64,000 nucleotides of DNA from the NCBI RefSeq assembly GCF_000423605.1, contig NZ_AUIH01000003.1, forward strand, positions 1 to 64,000, given 5' to 3'. Positions 54,822 through 64,000 of this stretch are shown piece after piece. The stretch is from Saccharospirillum impatiens DSM 12546. GTDB taxonomy: Bacteria; Pseudomonadota; Gammaproteobacteria; Pseudomonadales; Natronospirillaceae. A program made the translations under genes and the position numbers. Under the pieces are notes generated by a model. That model saw nothing but the letters and a program-made list of their open reading frames with translations, had not been told where the DNA came from and searched no databases. Every line of letters begins with the position of its first letter. Within the stretch, counting starts at the first letter, position 1.

Positions 54822-56012
54822 CTACAATACGGCGACTATGGCGTCACAAACGGCATCGATATTTGCCTTGGACATGCCCGCTACGTTGATACGGCCACTG
54901 CCGACCATGTAAATGCCGTACTGTTCGCGCAGCCGGGTTACCTGCTCGCCGGTGAGCCCCGAGAACGAAAACATGCCATTCTGGCGCTGAATGAAGCTGA
55001 AGTCCCGTTTGGCCCCTTTTGCAGTTAGCGTCGACACCAGAGCGTCACGAAGTTCGTGAATGTGATCGCGCATGTCAGCCACTTCCTGAATCCATTGCGC
55101 ACGCAAGGTGTCGTCCTTGAGAATGGCAGCAACTACCTTGGCACCGTGTGCCGGCGGATTCGAATAATTGCCACGAATGATGGATTTCACCTGGCTGAAA
55201 GCGCTGTCGGCGGTCTCACTGGATTGGGCAACCAGCGTCATGGCTCCAACTCGCTCATTGTACAGGCCGAAGTTCTTCGAAAAGGAGTTGGCCACTATCA
55301 ATTCTGGTATCTGATCGACGAAGGCGCGCAAACCGGCGGCATCTTCGTCCATTCCCTGGCCAAAGCCCTGATAGGCAAAGTCAAACAAGACAACAAACCC
55401 TTTGCGCTTGGCCTGCTCTGCCAGTTGTTGCCATTGCTCAGTGGTCGGATCAATCCCGGTTGGGTTGTGGCAGCAGCCATGATAAAGCACGGCGTCACCG
55501 GCAGAAACCTGCTCCAGGTCAGCGAGCATGCCCTCGAAATCAAGACCCTGTGCTGCGGCATCGTAATACCGGTACTGGCTGATGCCGAGACCGGCGCTTT
55601 CAAAAATGTTGCCGTGGTTGGCCCAGGTCGGATTGGACACATGTATGTGTTTAACGCCCAGCTGACGCTTCATGAATTCAGCAGCGGTTCGCAACGCACC
55701 GGTACCGCCTGGCGACTGAGCGGTGCGGGCGCGCTTTTTGCTGATGACCGGGCTATCGGCTCCAAACAACAGTGCCTGAACCTGTCGACCGTACTCGACG
55801 TCGCCTGATATGGCCAGGTAGCTCTTGGTCGTCTCTGATTGAACCAGTTCCGCTTCCGCTTTTTTAACGGTATTCAGAATCGGGGTCTGTCCTGCGTCAT
55901 TCATGAACACCCCGACGCCCAGATTAACCTTGTGGGATCGGTCATCGGCGGCAAACGCATCGTTTAAACCGAGAATGGGGTCGGCCGGGGCTGCTTGAAC
56001 TCGTTCGAACAT
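54822..56012 (-). CDS. Aspartate/aromatic aminotransferase
   Basis: A 396-residue PLP enzyme of the AspC/TyrB group, with the PLP Lys in [19 protein letters not shown] (about 246), the Asn and Tyr of the cofactor pocket in [12 protein letters not shown] and [11 protein letters not shown], and a C-terminal Arg region [12 protein letters not shown]. Its length equals that of AspC. The ATG at 56012 follows AAGGA by 11 bases; the open frame continues upstream to 56099 only because repeat element C happens to be open there. Confidence 0.92.
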   Translation of the reverse strand: MFERVQAAPADPILGLNDAFAADDRSHKVNLGVGVFMNDAGQTPILNTVKKAEAELVQSETTKSYLAISGDVEYGRQVQALLFGADSPVISKKRARTAQSPGGTGALRTAAEFMKRQLGVKHIHVSNPTWANHGNIFESAGLGISQYRYYDAAAQGLDFEGMLADLEQVSAGDAVLYHGCCHNPTGIDPTTEQWQQLAEQAKRKGFVVLFDFAYQGFGQGMDEDAAGLRAFVDQIPELIVANSFSKNFGLYNERVGAMTLVAQSSETADSAFSQVKSIIRGNYSNPPAHGAKVVAAILKDDTLRAQWIQEVADMRDHIHELRDALVSTLTAKGAKRDFSFIQRQNGMFSFSGLTGEQVTRLREQYGIYMVGSGRINVAGMSKANIDAVCDAIVAVL

Positions 56013-56062
56013 GACGGTCAGGATCCTTTTGTTGGTTGGGTCGTGAGAGTTTGGCTCAGCTC

Positions 56063-56229
56063 TAGCAGGTTGTTGAAAAAGGCTTCCTGCCTTTTTCAAA
56101 ACACGAGCACCAAAAATTGTGATTTTTGCTTCTCTCTCAAAATCAATGACTTAACAGTCATCAATTTTGCCGGAACGTCCATGTTCCGGTAGCAGGCCGC
56201 CGAAATTCTGCGAATTTCAACAACCTGCC
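56063..56229. repeat. Repeat element C, copy 2
   Basis: A 167-bp element with ends TAGCAGGTTGTTGAAA and (reverse complement) TGGCAGGTTGTTGAAATTCG. It has GGCTTCCTGCC, a stem around AATGACTTAACAGTCAT and GGAACGTCCATGTTCC, in the same order as copy 1 but in the opposite orientation. It lies between the aminotransferase and an RluA-type gene. Confidence 0.88.
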
Positions 56230-56290
56230 AGGAGGCTGTCGGATTATAACGCGGTGCCCTGACCCCAGCCACGAAAAACCGGAGCTCTGT

Positions 56291-57103
56291 CTACAGTAAC
56301 GAAAACACCTGCGTCTCTTTAGTAATTGGGCAGTCGAACCGCATTTCAACCGCTTTCAGTTTAAGGTTCTCATGACTTTCGTTATTTTTGCCATAACGGG
56401 GGTCACCCATAACGGGATGACCAATGCTGTCGAGGTGACGGCGAATCTGATGTTTGTTCCGCGTTTTTGGCCAGACATCCAGTACAGACCGGTTCGGATG
56501 GGCTTCGTAACGCTGTTTTCGGAACTGAGTCAGCGCTGGCTTACCATCCAGTGGGGATTCAACCTCCCCCGCTTCAGGTGCATCGCCAACCACTTCAACG
56601 CGAAATTGCTGACGCAGAGCATCGGGAGTATTGAAACACTCTGTCAGCAGGGCAGCGGCTTTGCGGCTGTGAGCGACAATGACCAGCCCCGAGGCAGCGC
56701 TGTCCAGTCGCTGCACCACAAAGACTTCCCGGCGTGGTTTGAAATAAAGCTCAACCAGACGAACCAGCGATGCGTGATCCCCCCAGTCCGTACCTTCTAT
56801 CAGCAAGCCAGGCCCTTTGTCCCAGACGCTGTAATGGGTCAGATCGCGGACCAGCCTGGGCAACGGCGGGCGCAACGACAGCAGGTCTTCATCGTAAAAC
56901 ACCTCCAGCCGATCTCCGATCTTCAGATCGGTCATCGCCCGGCGCAACCGCTGCCGGTGGTCTTTGGCATCCACGTGCCAGACCGCGCCCTTGTTCATCA
57001 TGTCTTTAAGGCGAGACTTCGACAGCTCAATGTTATCGACCAGAAAATCGATGGCGATCAGCGAATCGGTCGCCTCCACCTCGAGTACTACATCAATGCG
57101 CAT
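56291..57103 (-). CDS. RluA-family pseudouridine synthase
   Basis: A 270-residue enzyme that would convert uridine to pseudouridine in rRNA or tRNA. The catalytic Asp is in VVQRLDSAASGLVIVAHS (about 133), and KTRNKHQIRRHL and GHPVMGDPRYGK are conserved. The N-terminus (MRIDVVLEVEATDSLIAIDF and KSRLKDMMNKGAVWHV) resembles a degenerate S4 domain. The target cannot be named. GGGAA is 6 bases before the ATG. Confidence 0.85.
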   Translation of the reverse strand: MRIDVVLEVEATDSLIAIDFLVDNIELSKSRLKDMMNKGAVWHVDAKDHRQRLRRAMTDLKIGDRLEVFYDEDLLSLRPPLPRLVRDLTHYSVWDKGPGLLIEGTDWGDHASLVRLVELYFKPRREVFVVQRLDSAASGLVIVAHSRKAAALLTECFNTPDALRQQFRVEVVGDAPEAGEVESPLDGKPALTQFRKQRYEAHPNRSVLDVWPKTRNKHQIRRHLDSIGHPVMGDPRYGKNNESHENLKLKAVEMRFDCPITKETQVFSLL

Positions 57104-57226
57104 AACAGGTTCCCGTTTCAGGCCGGACCGGCCTGAGTAATAGCTTGTGTTTCAACGTTCACACCCAACTGAGTGCCAGACACCGGGTCGCAGCGCGAAC
57201 CCGGATTCCGGAACGTGAACTCAGGA

Positions 57227-59080
57227 TCAAAAGCTGGGTAACTGCAGATCATCCAGCGCGTCTTCAGCGCGGCGGCGGGCTTCCTCTTCAGCGCGACGAC
57301 GCTCCGCATCGGCCGCGTTACTTAAGCGATCTCGCTGGTTTTGCAAATCCTGCTCAAGTGCCGCCAACCGATCCATCACCTGCTGCTGAAAGGCGTCGGC
57401 CTGCTCCCTAACGGCATCGCCCTGCGCCTCTATTTCATCAAAGCGTGCTTGAATCGGTGCTGTCAGAGTGTCGACCTCAGCATCCAGTCTTGCTCTGGTA
57501 GCATCCAGCCAGCGGTTGTACTCTGCCTGTAACGCTGCTGAGAGCGCAGAGCGGATCTGGTTGTCCAGATCAGACGTCAGTTGCAGCTCGGGGGCACTGA
57601 TGTTCCCGGTCACTCTGATACCGATATCGAATGCCGCAATTCCCTCAAGCGCATTACCGAGCGTTGTCGCAATCTGACCCTCTCCCCGGGCTTCAAATAC
57701 CGAACCACTGAAATTCAATTCGATCAGCCCATCGACCTGGTCTCCGGTAACTGTTACCTCGCCTCCCAGGTCCACCGAGCCCGGCGCCCAATCGACGTCA
57801 ACGCCACCCAGCTCCAGTGAGCGGGAAGAAAAAGCCAGATCACGCCCAATCAGATTAAAACGATCGACGGTTGTCGACTCTCGACGATCCAGCACGGCGT
57901 CAATGCGCATGGCCTCATCGCCAGCCTCTCCCCGCATCAGTTGCAATCGCGACGGTTCGCCGGTCAGCCGTTGCTGGCCTGTGATCTGGCTCAGGGTCAG
58001 TGACCAGGGCCAATCGTCTGCCACAAAGCTGATCAACCCCTGGCGCAACAGGAAGTTAGGGGTTGGGTTGGGTGTGTCGAAGCGGACATAACGGCCATCC
58101 AGCCGGGCTGGTCCTGCATCCTCTTGCTCGCCACCCGCCGGCGCCAGTCGACGCAGCCAGGGCGCCGCCTGGGTATAGTATTTACGGGCCTGGTCATAGC
58201 GGTCGAAAATGGCATCACCGAGCAATAGCCGACCAGCCTGAACCGCAGAGGCCTGGTTCAGGGGGTAAGCTTCGCGCAAGGCAGCCCAGTCTTTAGCGGG
58301 TGCAGCCAGTGCGGTGTCCAATGCGTCCCGGCTGTCGCCAACGGCCGAGTTGGCCGCCTGTCGAGCCGCGGCTACCGCCAGTTGGTCCTGTACGGCCTGG
58401 CGCTGCAATGAATCCAGATCTGTTCGAGCTGCGCGTATCGCGTCCAGAGAATTCAGAGACCGGCCACGCAGCGCTTCGATACGCGCATCGTATTGTTCAA
58501 TCGAGGCATCATCGGGCAAATTGTTCAGGGCGTTGCCAACCTCGGAACGGGCGCTCTCAAACGTTGTTCTCGCCTGGTCAGTCGCCTGGCGGGTCTGAGT
58601 CAGGGCCTGATCGACCGCGTCAGCCGGTTCGGGCAATGCAGCGCGAACAGACTCTGCCCTGGTGGCGGCCGCTTCACGGGCTCTGTCCGCCACGCCGGAT
58701 TCACTGGCGTCAACCGGGACAATACGACCCGGCTCACTGCGTTCGGTACCGCTGCTAAGGCCGGAGACGGTCAGATCGTCAATACTGATCTTGCCCAGAA
58801 ACAATTTGGGCAGATCCATAGCAAGCCGGGCCGTATCGAGTTCAAACAGGTTTCGTTCCGGGCGCTCCTTGTCGGTTACCTGGACGCCGCGAACATCGAA
58901 ACCCAGCGGGCTGAGTGTCAGATCCACTGAGGCCACATTCACTTCTGCCCCGTGAACCCGGGTACCACCAGCCTCCAGGCCCGCTTTAACCCAGTTATCC
59001 AGAAACAGGAGGCCAATGACAAGGATCAATGTCAGTACCACCGCGAAAGCGATCAGGCCGCTCCATCGAAATAGCTTCAT
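57227..59080 (-). CDS. TIGR03545-like family protein
   Basis: A 617-residue protein. One N-terminal membrane helix (about 10-30, AFAVVLTLILVIGLLFLDNW) is followed by an AsmA-like beta region (SVDLTLSPLGFDVRGVQVTD), a long helical part with many Ala, Arg and Gln residues (about 130-260), then beta strands and a final coiled coil (from about 540, ERRRAEEEARRRAEDALDDL). The pairing with a TIGR03546-like gene 12 bp upstream is typical. Function unknown; envelope role likely. Confidence 0.8.
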   Translation of the reverse strand: MKLFRWSGLIAFAVVLTLILVIGLLFLDNWVKAGLEAGGTRVHGAEVNVASVDLTLSPLGFDVRGVQVTDKERPERNLFELDTARLAMDLPKLFLGKISIDDLTVSGLSSGTERSEPGRIVPVDASESGVADRAREAAATRAESVRAALPEPADAVDQALTQTRQATDQARTTFESARSEVGNALNNLPDDASIEQYDARIEALRGRSLNSLDAIRAARTDLDSLQRQAVQDQLAVAAARQAANSAVGDSRDALDTALAAPAKDWAALREAYPLNQASAVQAGRLLLGDAIFDRYDQARKYYTQAAPWLRRLAPAGGEQEDAGPARLDGRYVRFDTPNPTPNFLLRQGLISFVADDWPWSLTLSQITGQQRLTGEPSRLQLMRGEAGDEAMRIDAVLDRRESTTVDRFNLIGRDLAFSSRSLELGGVDVDWAPGSVDLGGEVTVTGDQVDGLIELNFSGSVFEARGEGQIATTLGNALEGIAAFDIGIRVTGNISAPELQLTSDLDNQIRSALSAALQAEYNRWLDATRARLDAEVDTLTAPIQARFDEIEAQGDAVREQADAFQQQVMDRLAALEQDLQNQRDRLSNAADAERRRAEEEARRRAEDALDDLQLPSF

Positions 59081-59092
59081 CTGTGGCGCTCC

Positions 59093-59596
59093 TTAGCTCA
59101 CTCGTTCGTACAGGGAATAGACTTTGCTGGCTTTAACGACTTGGACCAGTTTCAGACGATTGGCCCAGGGCATGAGCCGGGCACGATACTGAACAACGCC
59201 ATAGCGCATGATCAGCACCACCGGCACAAATAGCAGTAATGAGACCCCAAAGCTTGCCAGCGTAATGGTGTGATTGAATTTAATGATCTGCCAGACATCA
59301 CTCTGATACAAAGCCGTCCAGGTACTGGTCAGACTGGCCTGAGTCAGCCAGGCGTAACCCCAGGCATCAAAGACCGGATCCAGCAAGTAGGCAAAACCAG
59401 TGAAGACGGCCCAAAAGACGAGAAAGGTACCAAAATGCACCCGCATAATGCAGGCCAGAAGAATGATCAGTAAATTGTGGACCGACCACAGTGGCGTGAG
59501 CCCAATGATCAGGGCCAGACCCACGGCAAAAGACAGTTGCCAGGGGCCTGCGTCCGAATTCAGTGCTTTAAAAAATTTCAGAAATTGTGTCAGCAT
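59093..59596 (-). CDS. TIGR03546-like family membrane protein
   Basis: A 167-residue inner-membrane protein with about four hydrophobic helices, starting MLTQFLKFFKALNSDAGPWQ and carrying LIIGLTPLWSVHNLLIILLA, a DUF2062-like pattern. ATG at 59596 follows GAGGG by 5 bases; a GTG at 59608 is less likely. It heads the two-gene unit with the TIGR03545-like gene. Confidence 0.8.
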   Translation of the reverse strand: MLTQFLKFFKALNSDAGPWQLSFAVGLALIIGLTPLWSVHNLLIILLACIMRVHFGTFLVFWAVFTGFAYLLDPVFDAWGYAWLTQASLTSTWTALYQSDVWQIIKFNHTITLASFGVSLLLFVPVVLIMRYGVVQYRARLMPWANRLKLVQVVKASKVYSLYERVS

Positions 59597-59683
59597 GGTG
59601 TCCCTCACGCATGAAAGTCTGGGTGCCAGTGTATAGCCGGGAGGGTGTTGAATACAGCTGTCCGGCTCTATCGGGTTCTGAAA

Positions 59684-60490
59684 TTAACCGGCTTGGTCCG
59701 CCGGATGATCCAGGCGATGCTTAAGCTTAAGCAACTTGTCGATCAGTCGGCTTGCAGCCACCATACCAAAACTGGCCGTCACCATCACTGAGGCTCCAAA
59801 GCCCGTAGCGCAGTCCAGACGTCGGCTGCCGTCGTCGCCCGGCTTGGTGGCACATACGTCGCCGTTCGCCTGAGGGTAAAGCAACTGCTGAGTCGAATAG
59901 ACACAGTCTACGCCAAATTTTCGTTTTGGATTGCGACTGAATCCATATTCCCGACGCAACAACTGACGGGTGCGGGCCGCCAGGGGGTCTTGTTCCGTGC
60001 GCGACAAATCAGTTGCCTGTATCTGCAACGGGTCAGTCTGACCTCCGGCGCCTCCCGTAGTAACCAGTGGGATTTTCTGGCGCTGGCAGTAGTTGATCAG
60101 AGCCGCTTTGACACGCACGCTGTCGATGGCGTCGAGCACGGCATCGGGCCTGGGCGTCAGGTGGGAGACGAGGTTATCCGGTGTCAGAAAGTCATGACGG
60201 GTCGCCACCTCGCAATCGGGGTTAATGTCACGCAGACGCTGAGCCAGCACATCCACTTTCATTTGGCCCAGAGTGCTGGCCATGGCATGAGACTGACGGT
60301 TGGTATTGGACACACAGACGTCATCCAGATCAATCAGCGTGATGCGTCCAATCGCCGTGCGCACCAGCGCCTCTGCCGCCCAACTGCCCACCCCACCGAC
60401 ACCGACGACAATCACATGCTGTTGCCCGAGCCACTGCGTCTGGTCAATGCCATATAACCGCTCAGTGCCTCCAAATCGTTCCGACGCCAT
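59684..60490 (-). CDS. tcdA: tRNA threonylcarbamoyladenosine dehydratase TcdA
   Basis: A 268-residue E1-like enzyme that makes cyclic t6A at tRNA position 37, using ATP. The nucleotide-binding segment VVGVGGVGSWAAEALVRTAI is near 28 and TLIDLDDVCVSNTNRQ near 52; DAIDSVRVKAALI near 115 and the Cys-containing region near 230 fit TcdA/CsdL. The ATG at 60490 is used; a GTG at 60508 is possible. Confidence 0.92.
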   Translation of the reverse strand: MASERFGGTERLYGIDQTQWLGQQHVIVVGVGGVGSWAAEALVRTAIGRITLIDLDDVCVSNTNRQSHAMASTLGQMKVDVLAQRLRDINPDCEVATRHDFLTPDNLVSHLTPRPDAVLDAIDSVRVKAALINYCQRQKIPLVTTGGAGGQTDPLQIQATDLSRTEQDPLAARTRQLLRREYGFSRNPKRKFGVDCVYSTQQLLYPQANGDVCATKPGDDGSRRLDCATGFGASVMVTASFGMVAASRLIDKLLKLKHRLDHPADQAG

Positions 60491-60710
60491 AACGTTCTTC
60501 ACCCTCACTGCTAATAATAGGAGCGGCTCTATATTGCCCGGTCCGCCGCCCCACCATGGGTACAGGCGCGGAGTATAACAAGACTGTCGGCCAGCCGCGC
60601 GCCTGCACCGGCCGACTTGCCAGCCGCTGGAACATCGGGCAGCATTCCGGCCTCAGAGCAGCGTATTTTTGAACGCCCATCCAGACAATCACCAGGATCC
60701 CCGTCCCGAC

Positions 60711-61856
60711 ATGCCGTTTACCTTCGACACCATTGACCGAAGCGATACCCACGCCATCAAACACGAGCTGTATCGCAACTCGCCGGTTTTACCGATGTGG
60801 GTGGCCGATATGGATCTGGCCTCCCCTCCTTGCGTTCAGGAGGCCCTGGCCAGCCGAGCCGCCCACCCGGTTTACGGGTACAGCCACCCATGGCCGAGCC
60901 TGAACAACGCCGTCGTTAGCTGGTGCCAACAGCAGTACCAGTGGGCCATCGACCCCAGCTGGGTCGTCTGGTTGCCCGGTGTGGTGCCCAGTTTCAATCT
61001 GGTCATCGACGCTTTTGCCCGCGGTGGCCGGGTCCTGGTGCAGGAACCTAACTACCCGCCGCTGCGCAAGGCCGCTGAATTGCGCGGTGCTACTGCGGTA
61101 AAACTGCCGGTAACGACAGCCCCCCGTGCCGGCTGGGACTGGTCGGTGCTGGAGCGTGAACTGGCCCATCCGGACTGCCACCTGATGATCCTGTGCAATC
61201 CGATGAATCCACAGGGTTTGGTGCTGAGCACCACCGAACTGGAACGTTTGGCCGCTGTATGCCGGGAGCACCGCGTTTTGCTCTGTTCGGACGAGATTCA
61301 TTGTGACCTGATCCTGGAACCGGGGTTGAGCCACCGCCCCGCCAGCTCACTGCCGGACATCGCAGAGCACAGCGTGACCCTGATGGCTGCAAGCAAGACC
61401 TTTAATGTGGCGGGACTTGGCTGTTCGTTTGCTGTAATACCCAATGGTGACCTGCGTCAGCAGCTTCAAAGGTCAGGTCAGGACCTGATGCCCCACCCAA
61501 ATTTCATGGGCATGCTGGCGACTGAAGCAGCCTTCAGCGAAGGTTACGACTGGCATGTGGCGCTGCTTGCTCATTTGAAGAACAACCGGGACCGGGTTGC
61601 ATCGGTTATCAGTGAGTTGTCGGGATTGCACTATACACCCGCCCCGGCCACCTTTCTCGCCTGGATCGAAAGTGACCTGGCACCTGCAGAGGCAATGAAC
61701 CATTTTACCAAAGCCGGTATTATGCCCAGTGATGGCAAAGACTTTGGTGATCCGCGCAGTGTGCGGCTCAATTTCGGAACCGGTCGGGAAACCCTCGATC
61801 AGGCGTTGCATCAGTTGCAGACTTACTGGCGCCAAAACAGGCCCAGCTCGTCCTGA
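60711..61856 (+). CDS. MalY/PatB-family cystathionine beta-lyase
   Basis: A 381-residue PLP enzyme of class I/II aminotransferase fold. The PLP Lys is in LMAASKTFNVAGLGCSF (about 238), the N-terminal PVLPMWVADMDLASPPCVQE is the MalY hallmark, and CNPMNPQGLVLSTTELERLA and CSDEIHCDLIL carry the conserved Asn and Asp. Expected activity is C-S beta-elimination of cystathionine or cysteine. ATG at 60711 is chosen; an upstream TTG at 60669 is weak. The 3' end overlaps the DUF3024 gene by 34 bp. Confidence 0.9.
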   Translation: MPFTFDTIDRSDTHAIKHELYRNSPVLPMWVADMDLASPPCVQEALASRAAHPVYGYSHPWPSLNNAVVSWCQQQYQWAIDPSWVVWLPGVVPSFNLVIDAFARGGRVLVQEPNYPPLRKAAELRGATAVKLPVTTAPRAGWDWSVLERELAHPDCHLMILCNPMNPQGLVLSTTELERLAAVCREHRVLLCSDEIHCDLILEPGLSHRPASSLPDIAEHSVTLMAASKTFNVAGLGCSFAVIPNGDLRQQLQRSGQDLMPHPNFMGMLATEAAFSEGYDWHVALLAHLKNNRDRVASVISELSGLHYTPAPATFLAWIESDLAPAEAMNHFTKAGIMPSDGKDFGDPRSVRLNFGTGRETLDQALHQLQTYWRQNRPSSS

Positions 61857-62170
61857 TGAACCCGGGCCAGCAACGGAGCAGGACTGACCGTCGCCTCAAC
61901 CCCCGGGTAACGCTGCCAGCGACCCCGACTGCCGCGAAAATAAAGCCGCCAGCTCGCCTCCCGCCAATGCAACAAGGCCATGGGCAGCAATACGGTTTCA
62001 CGAGTCAGAGGGTGCGGTTGTCGCTCCTGAATCAACAAGGCCTGCTTCTGAAAGCGCCCCTGAAACCGGCCAGCGGCGTTAGCATCGGCCAGAAACCCAT
62101 CCAGAGCAACCTGGGCCTGTCGGTGAACAAATTCAGGCAGTGCATCACTGACGACTAACGAGGATTCCAC
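61823..62170 (-). CDS. DUF3024 family protein
   Basis: A 115-residue protein of unknown function, matching DUF3024 in its middle and end (PMALLHWREASWRLYFRGSR, then ending DELGLFWRQ). The GTG at 62170 follows AAAGGA by 6 bases and gives a start only 3 bp from the divergent gene. It is convergent with the lyase, overlapping its end by 34 bp. Confidence 0.75.
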   Translation of the reverse strand: MESSLVVSDALPEFVHRQAQVALDGFLADANAAGRFQGRFQKQALLIQERQPHPLTRETVLLPMALLHWREASWRLYFRGSRGRWQRYPGVEATVSPAPLLARVHQDELGLFWRQ

Positions 62171-62173
62171 ATA

Positions 62174-62401
62174 ATGTCCTTTCAACACGACGATTTGCTG
62201 GCACTGGCGAGAACCGAAATGCCTTTCGGTAAATATAGCGGAAAACCACTGATTCGCTTGCCTGAAGAGTACCTGCTCTGGTTTCAGAACAAAGGATTCC
62301 CTGCGGGAAAATTAGGCGAGTTGATGGCCCTGGCATTGCTGATCCGTTCGGAAGGACTTGAATCGCTCATTGAACCGCTGATGCCAGGCAAACACCCATG
62401 A
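62174..62401 (+). CDS. DUF3820 family protein
   Basis: A 75-residue protein with MPFGKYSGKPLIRLPEEYLL and WFQNKGFPAGKLGELMALAL, the hallmark of DUF3820, whose members have been described as possible quorum-regulated factors. AGGA lies a few bases upstream of the ATG. Its stop overlaps the start of the next gene (ATGA). Confidence 0.88.
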   Translation: MSFQHDDLLALARTEMPFGKYSGKPLIRLPEEYLLWFQNKGFPAGKLGELMALALLIRSEGLESLIEPLMPGKHP

Positions 62402-63093
62402 CCGAATCCCTGACCTGGTCGGGCGGTACCATTCCGGTGACGCGATCAAAACGCAAGACCGTTGCGTTGCATGTACGCGACGGTGCGCCCGAACTGCGTG
62501 CGCCCTGGCACCTTAACGAGACCGATCTAAAACGTTTTTTAAAGGACCGTGAGACCTGGCTAACCAAGGCGCTGGACAGTCAGGCTGAAAAACAATCCCA
62601 AAAGCCTGACTTCAGCCAGCAAGAACACTGCCCACTGATGGACGAACACTTAACACTGACGTTGCAATTGAGCGCACGGTCGCATTGGCACCGTGTTCAG
62701 AACCGCTTGATACTGGGCGCTCCGGTACTGGACAAACCCCACGTTCATCACGTTCTGGCAGACTTCTATAAAACTCAGGCGCAGTACACGTTGTTCAACA
62801 AAACCCGGGACCGGGTAAAAACCGAAGGCTGGGAGCATCGCCTGACCGATGTGCGCCTGCGACGCACCAAAACCAAGTGGGGGCACTGCACTGCTACAGG
62901 CCGAATACAATACAACTGGCTGATCATGCTGGCACCCGAACGCATTGTCGATTATCTGGTTGCCCATGAAACGGCCCATTTACTGCACCCACACCATCGG
63001 TCACCCTTCTGGGCTGAAGTTGAACGACTTCACCCCAGCTGGCAAGCCGACCGGCTCTGGCTGCATGAGCATGGTCACCGACTCTGGCTGTGA
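62398..63093 (+). CDS. YgjP-like M48-type metallopeptidase (DUF45)
   Basis: A 231-residue zinc peptidase of the YgjP/DUF45 group. The zinc motif is HETAH with a third His in HHRSPFWAEV (VAHETAHLLHPHHRSPFW, about 195). RRTKTKWGHCTATGRIQYNW before it is typical. The N-terminal half is the usual family region. It starts in the stop of the DUF3820 gene, so the two are co-translated. Confidence 0.88.
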   Translation: MTESLTWSGGTIPVTRSKRKTVALHVRDGAPELRAPWHLNETDLKRFLKDRETWLTKALDSQAEKQSQKPDFSQQEHCPLMDEHLTLTLQLSARSHWHRVQNRLILGAPVLDKPHVHHVLADFYKTQAQYTLFNKTRDRVKTEGWEHRLTDVRLRRTKTKWGHCTATGRIQYNWLIMLAPERIVDYLVAHETAHLLHPHHRSPFWAEVERLHPSWQADRLWLHEHGHRLWL

Positions 63094-63134
63094 CTGCGCG
63101 ATCATAGCCTCTGGCAAATAGCCATCGTCGGCTG

Positions 63135-64000
63135 CTACAACCGATAGCGACGAATCAGCTCACTCAGTTGCTGCGCCATTTCATCGATGCGTTGAATGCC
63201 AGCGACCAGTTGCTGGGTCTCTGACGCATTCGCTTCCGACAAATCGCTGATGCGAACTACGTTGGTGTTCATGTCTTCGGCAACCTTGCTTTGTTCTTCT
63301 GAGGTCGTGGCAATCAATTCATTCATCGATGAAATGGCCGAGACCGAATCCAGAATATGCTGCAAGCCTTCGCCGATGGTGACAATGGTTTCACCATTGC
63401 TGCGCACCACCTCGACGCTGTCGCGAGCGGCACTGGCTGCCGCCTCGCTGCGCGATTGCAGCGACCGGATGACACTCTCGATCTCCTGGGTGGACTGCGA
63501 CGTCTTAACCGAGAGGTTGCGAACTTCATCAGCAACAACGGCGAAACCCCGCCCCTGATCCCCCGCTCGCGCTGCCTCAATGGCAGCATTCAACGCCAAC
63601 AAATTCGTCTGTTCCGCTATGTCATTGATGGTTTTGACGACTGTGCTGATCGCATCCGACTGATCCTTCAGCTCCAGAATATTGTCTGACAAGGTGCTCA
63701 TTTGCCCCTGCATCGCCTTGGCCGACCCGATGGCCTGTTCAATGTCCTGGCGCGAATGGCCGGCGTGTTGGTTGGCATCCTGGGCGCGATGCGACGTTTC
63801 TTCTGCGTTCTGCGCCACTTCGCGAATCGTCGCTGACATTTCGGTCATGGCCGTGGCAACCTGCTGGGTTTCATCCGACTGCGCCTGAGACCGTTCTGCA
63901 TAATTGCGACTGGCGGCATTGAACTCACCCGACATATTGTGCAACTCGGTGACCAACTGCGCGACTTCACCAAGAGTGTCGGTCAGGCTTTGGGCGAGAT
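63135..64000 (-). CDS. Methyl-accepting chemotaxis protein (partial, C-terminal)
   Basis: The C-terminal signalling domain of a chemoreceptor whose start is beyond the window edge. The frame is open to 64000. It contains [20 protein letters not shown] and the following [20 protein letters not shown], the tip of the four-helix bundle. About 288 codons are visible and the last residues are ELIRRYRL. The sensor part cannot be seen. Confidence 0.95.
   Translation of the reverse strand, partial: LAQSLTDTLGEVAQLVTELHNMSGEFNAASRNYAERSQAQSDETQQVATAMTEMSATIREVAQNAEETSHRAQDANQHAGHSRQDIEQAIGSAKAMQGQMSTLSDNILELKDQSDAISTVVKTINDIAEQTNLLALNAAIEAARAGDQGRGFAVVADEVRNLSVKTSQSTQEIESVIRSLQSRSEAAASAARDSVEVVRSNGETIVTIGEGLQHILDSVSAISSMNELIATTSEEQSKVAEDMNTNVVRISDLSEANASETQQLVAGIQRIDEMAQQLSELIRRYRL

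Noticed and set aside
55056-55808. 250-codon open frame antisense to the aminotransferase
   Set aside because: Antisense to a clear PLP enzyme, with no recognisable protein pattern.
56013-56099. N-terminal extension of the aminotransferase ([10 protein letters not shown]...)
   Set aside because: This stretch is encoded by repeat element C, and AspC homologues begin at the internal MFERV start.
56372-57136. 254-codon open frame antisense to the RluA-type gene
   Set aside because: It lies fully opposite a gene with clear catalytic motifs and shows no domain of its own.

Overview
The window is about 64 kb of a mid-GC gammaproteobacterial chromosome. Several things point there: the thrS-infC-rpmI-rplT cluster, the purM/purN/hda neighbourhood that resembles Pseudomonas gene order, a FinR-like regulator beside fpr, LldR-type and FNR-type operators, a perfectly spaced gammaproteobacterial LexA box, several chemoreceptors and a betaine uptake system. 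A motile, probably marine or halotolerant member near the Oceanospirillales/Pseudomonadales is my best guess. I cannot name a genus. Most genes are ordinary core or housekeeping genes; the interest lies in the dispersed intergenic repeats and in a handful of odd proteins and regulatory sites.

Layout: 1-352 is the end of an IS3-family element, just upstream of a chemoreceptor. Next come fpr with a divergent LysR regulator (2.5-4.3 kb), a minus-strand acyl-CoA degradation cluster whose three genes are separated by large palindromes (4.3-7.9 kb), a proXWV-type betaine importer (8.2-11.3 kb), an Atm1-like ABC exporter with truC (11.3-14.6 kb), and hda/DUF2066 divergent from purMN (15.3-19.9 kb). 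ldhA and a roughly 310-bp palindromic element precede the translation cluster thrS-infC-rpmI-rplT (21.3-24.8 kb). An RND efflux pair follows (25.2-29.5 kb), then an ABC exporter and MFS transporters (29.7-34.3 kb), membrane and hypothetical proteins, and a very large S8 protease (37.1-40.3 kb).

The second half holds an LldR-like regulator with lutABC for lactate oxidation (41.5-45.3 kb), an Aer-like receptor, a MipA-like porin, cheV, and an orphan UmuD-like protein behind a LexA box (49.0 kb). It continues with an MvaT/H-NS-like protein, an FNR-box globin, a small tRNA cluster with decayed members (51.3-51.7 kb), the uvrB cluster, an aspartate/aromatic aminotransferase, an RluA-type pseudouridine synthase, the TIGR03545/TIGR03546 pair, tcdA, a MalY-like lyase, small DUF proteins with a YgjP-like peptidase, and a chemoreceptor cut by the window edge.

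The genes work together in a few clear modules: lactate made by LdhA or taken up can be oxidised by LutABC; three chemoreceptor signalling domains plus CheV form part of a chemotaxis network; and fpr/finR, the LexA-box UmuD-like gene and the FNR-box globin mark redox, DNA-damage and oxygen responses. At least four families of inverted-repeat elements (here A to D) sit between genes, and in three places the element supplies the stop codon of the neighbouring gene. No CRISPR array, prophage, classical defence island or antibiotic cluster is visible.
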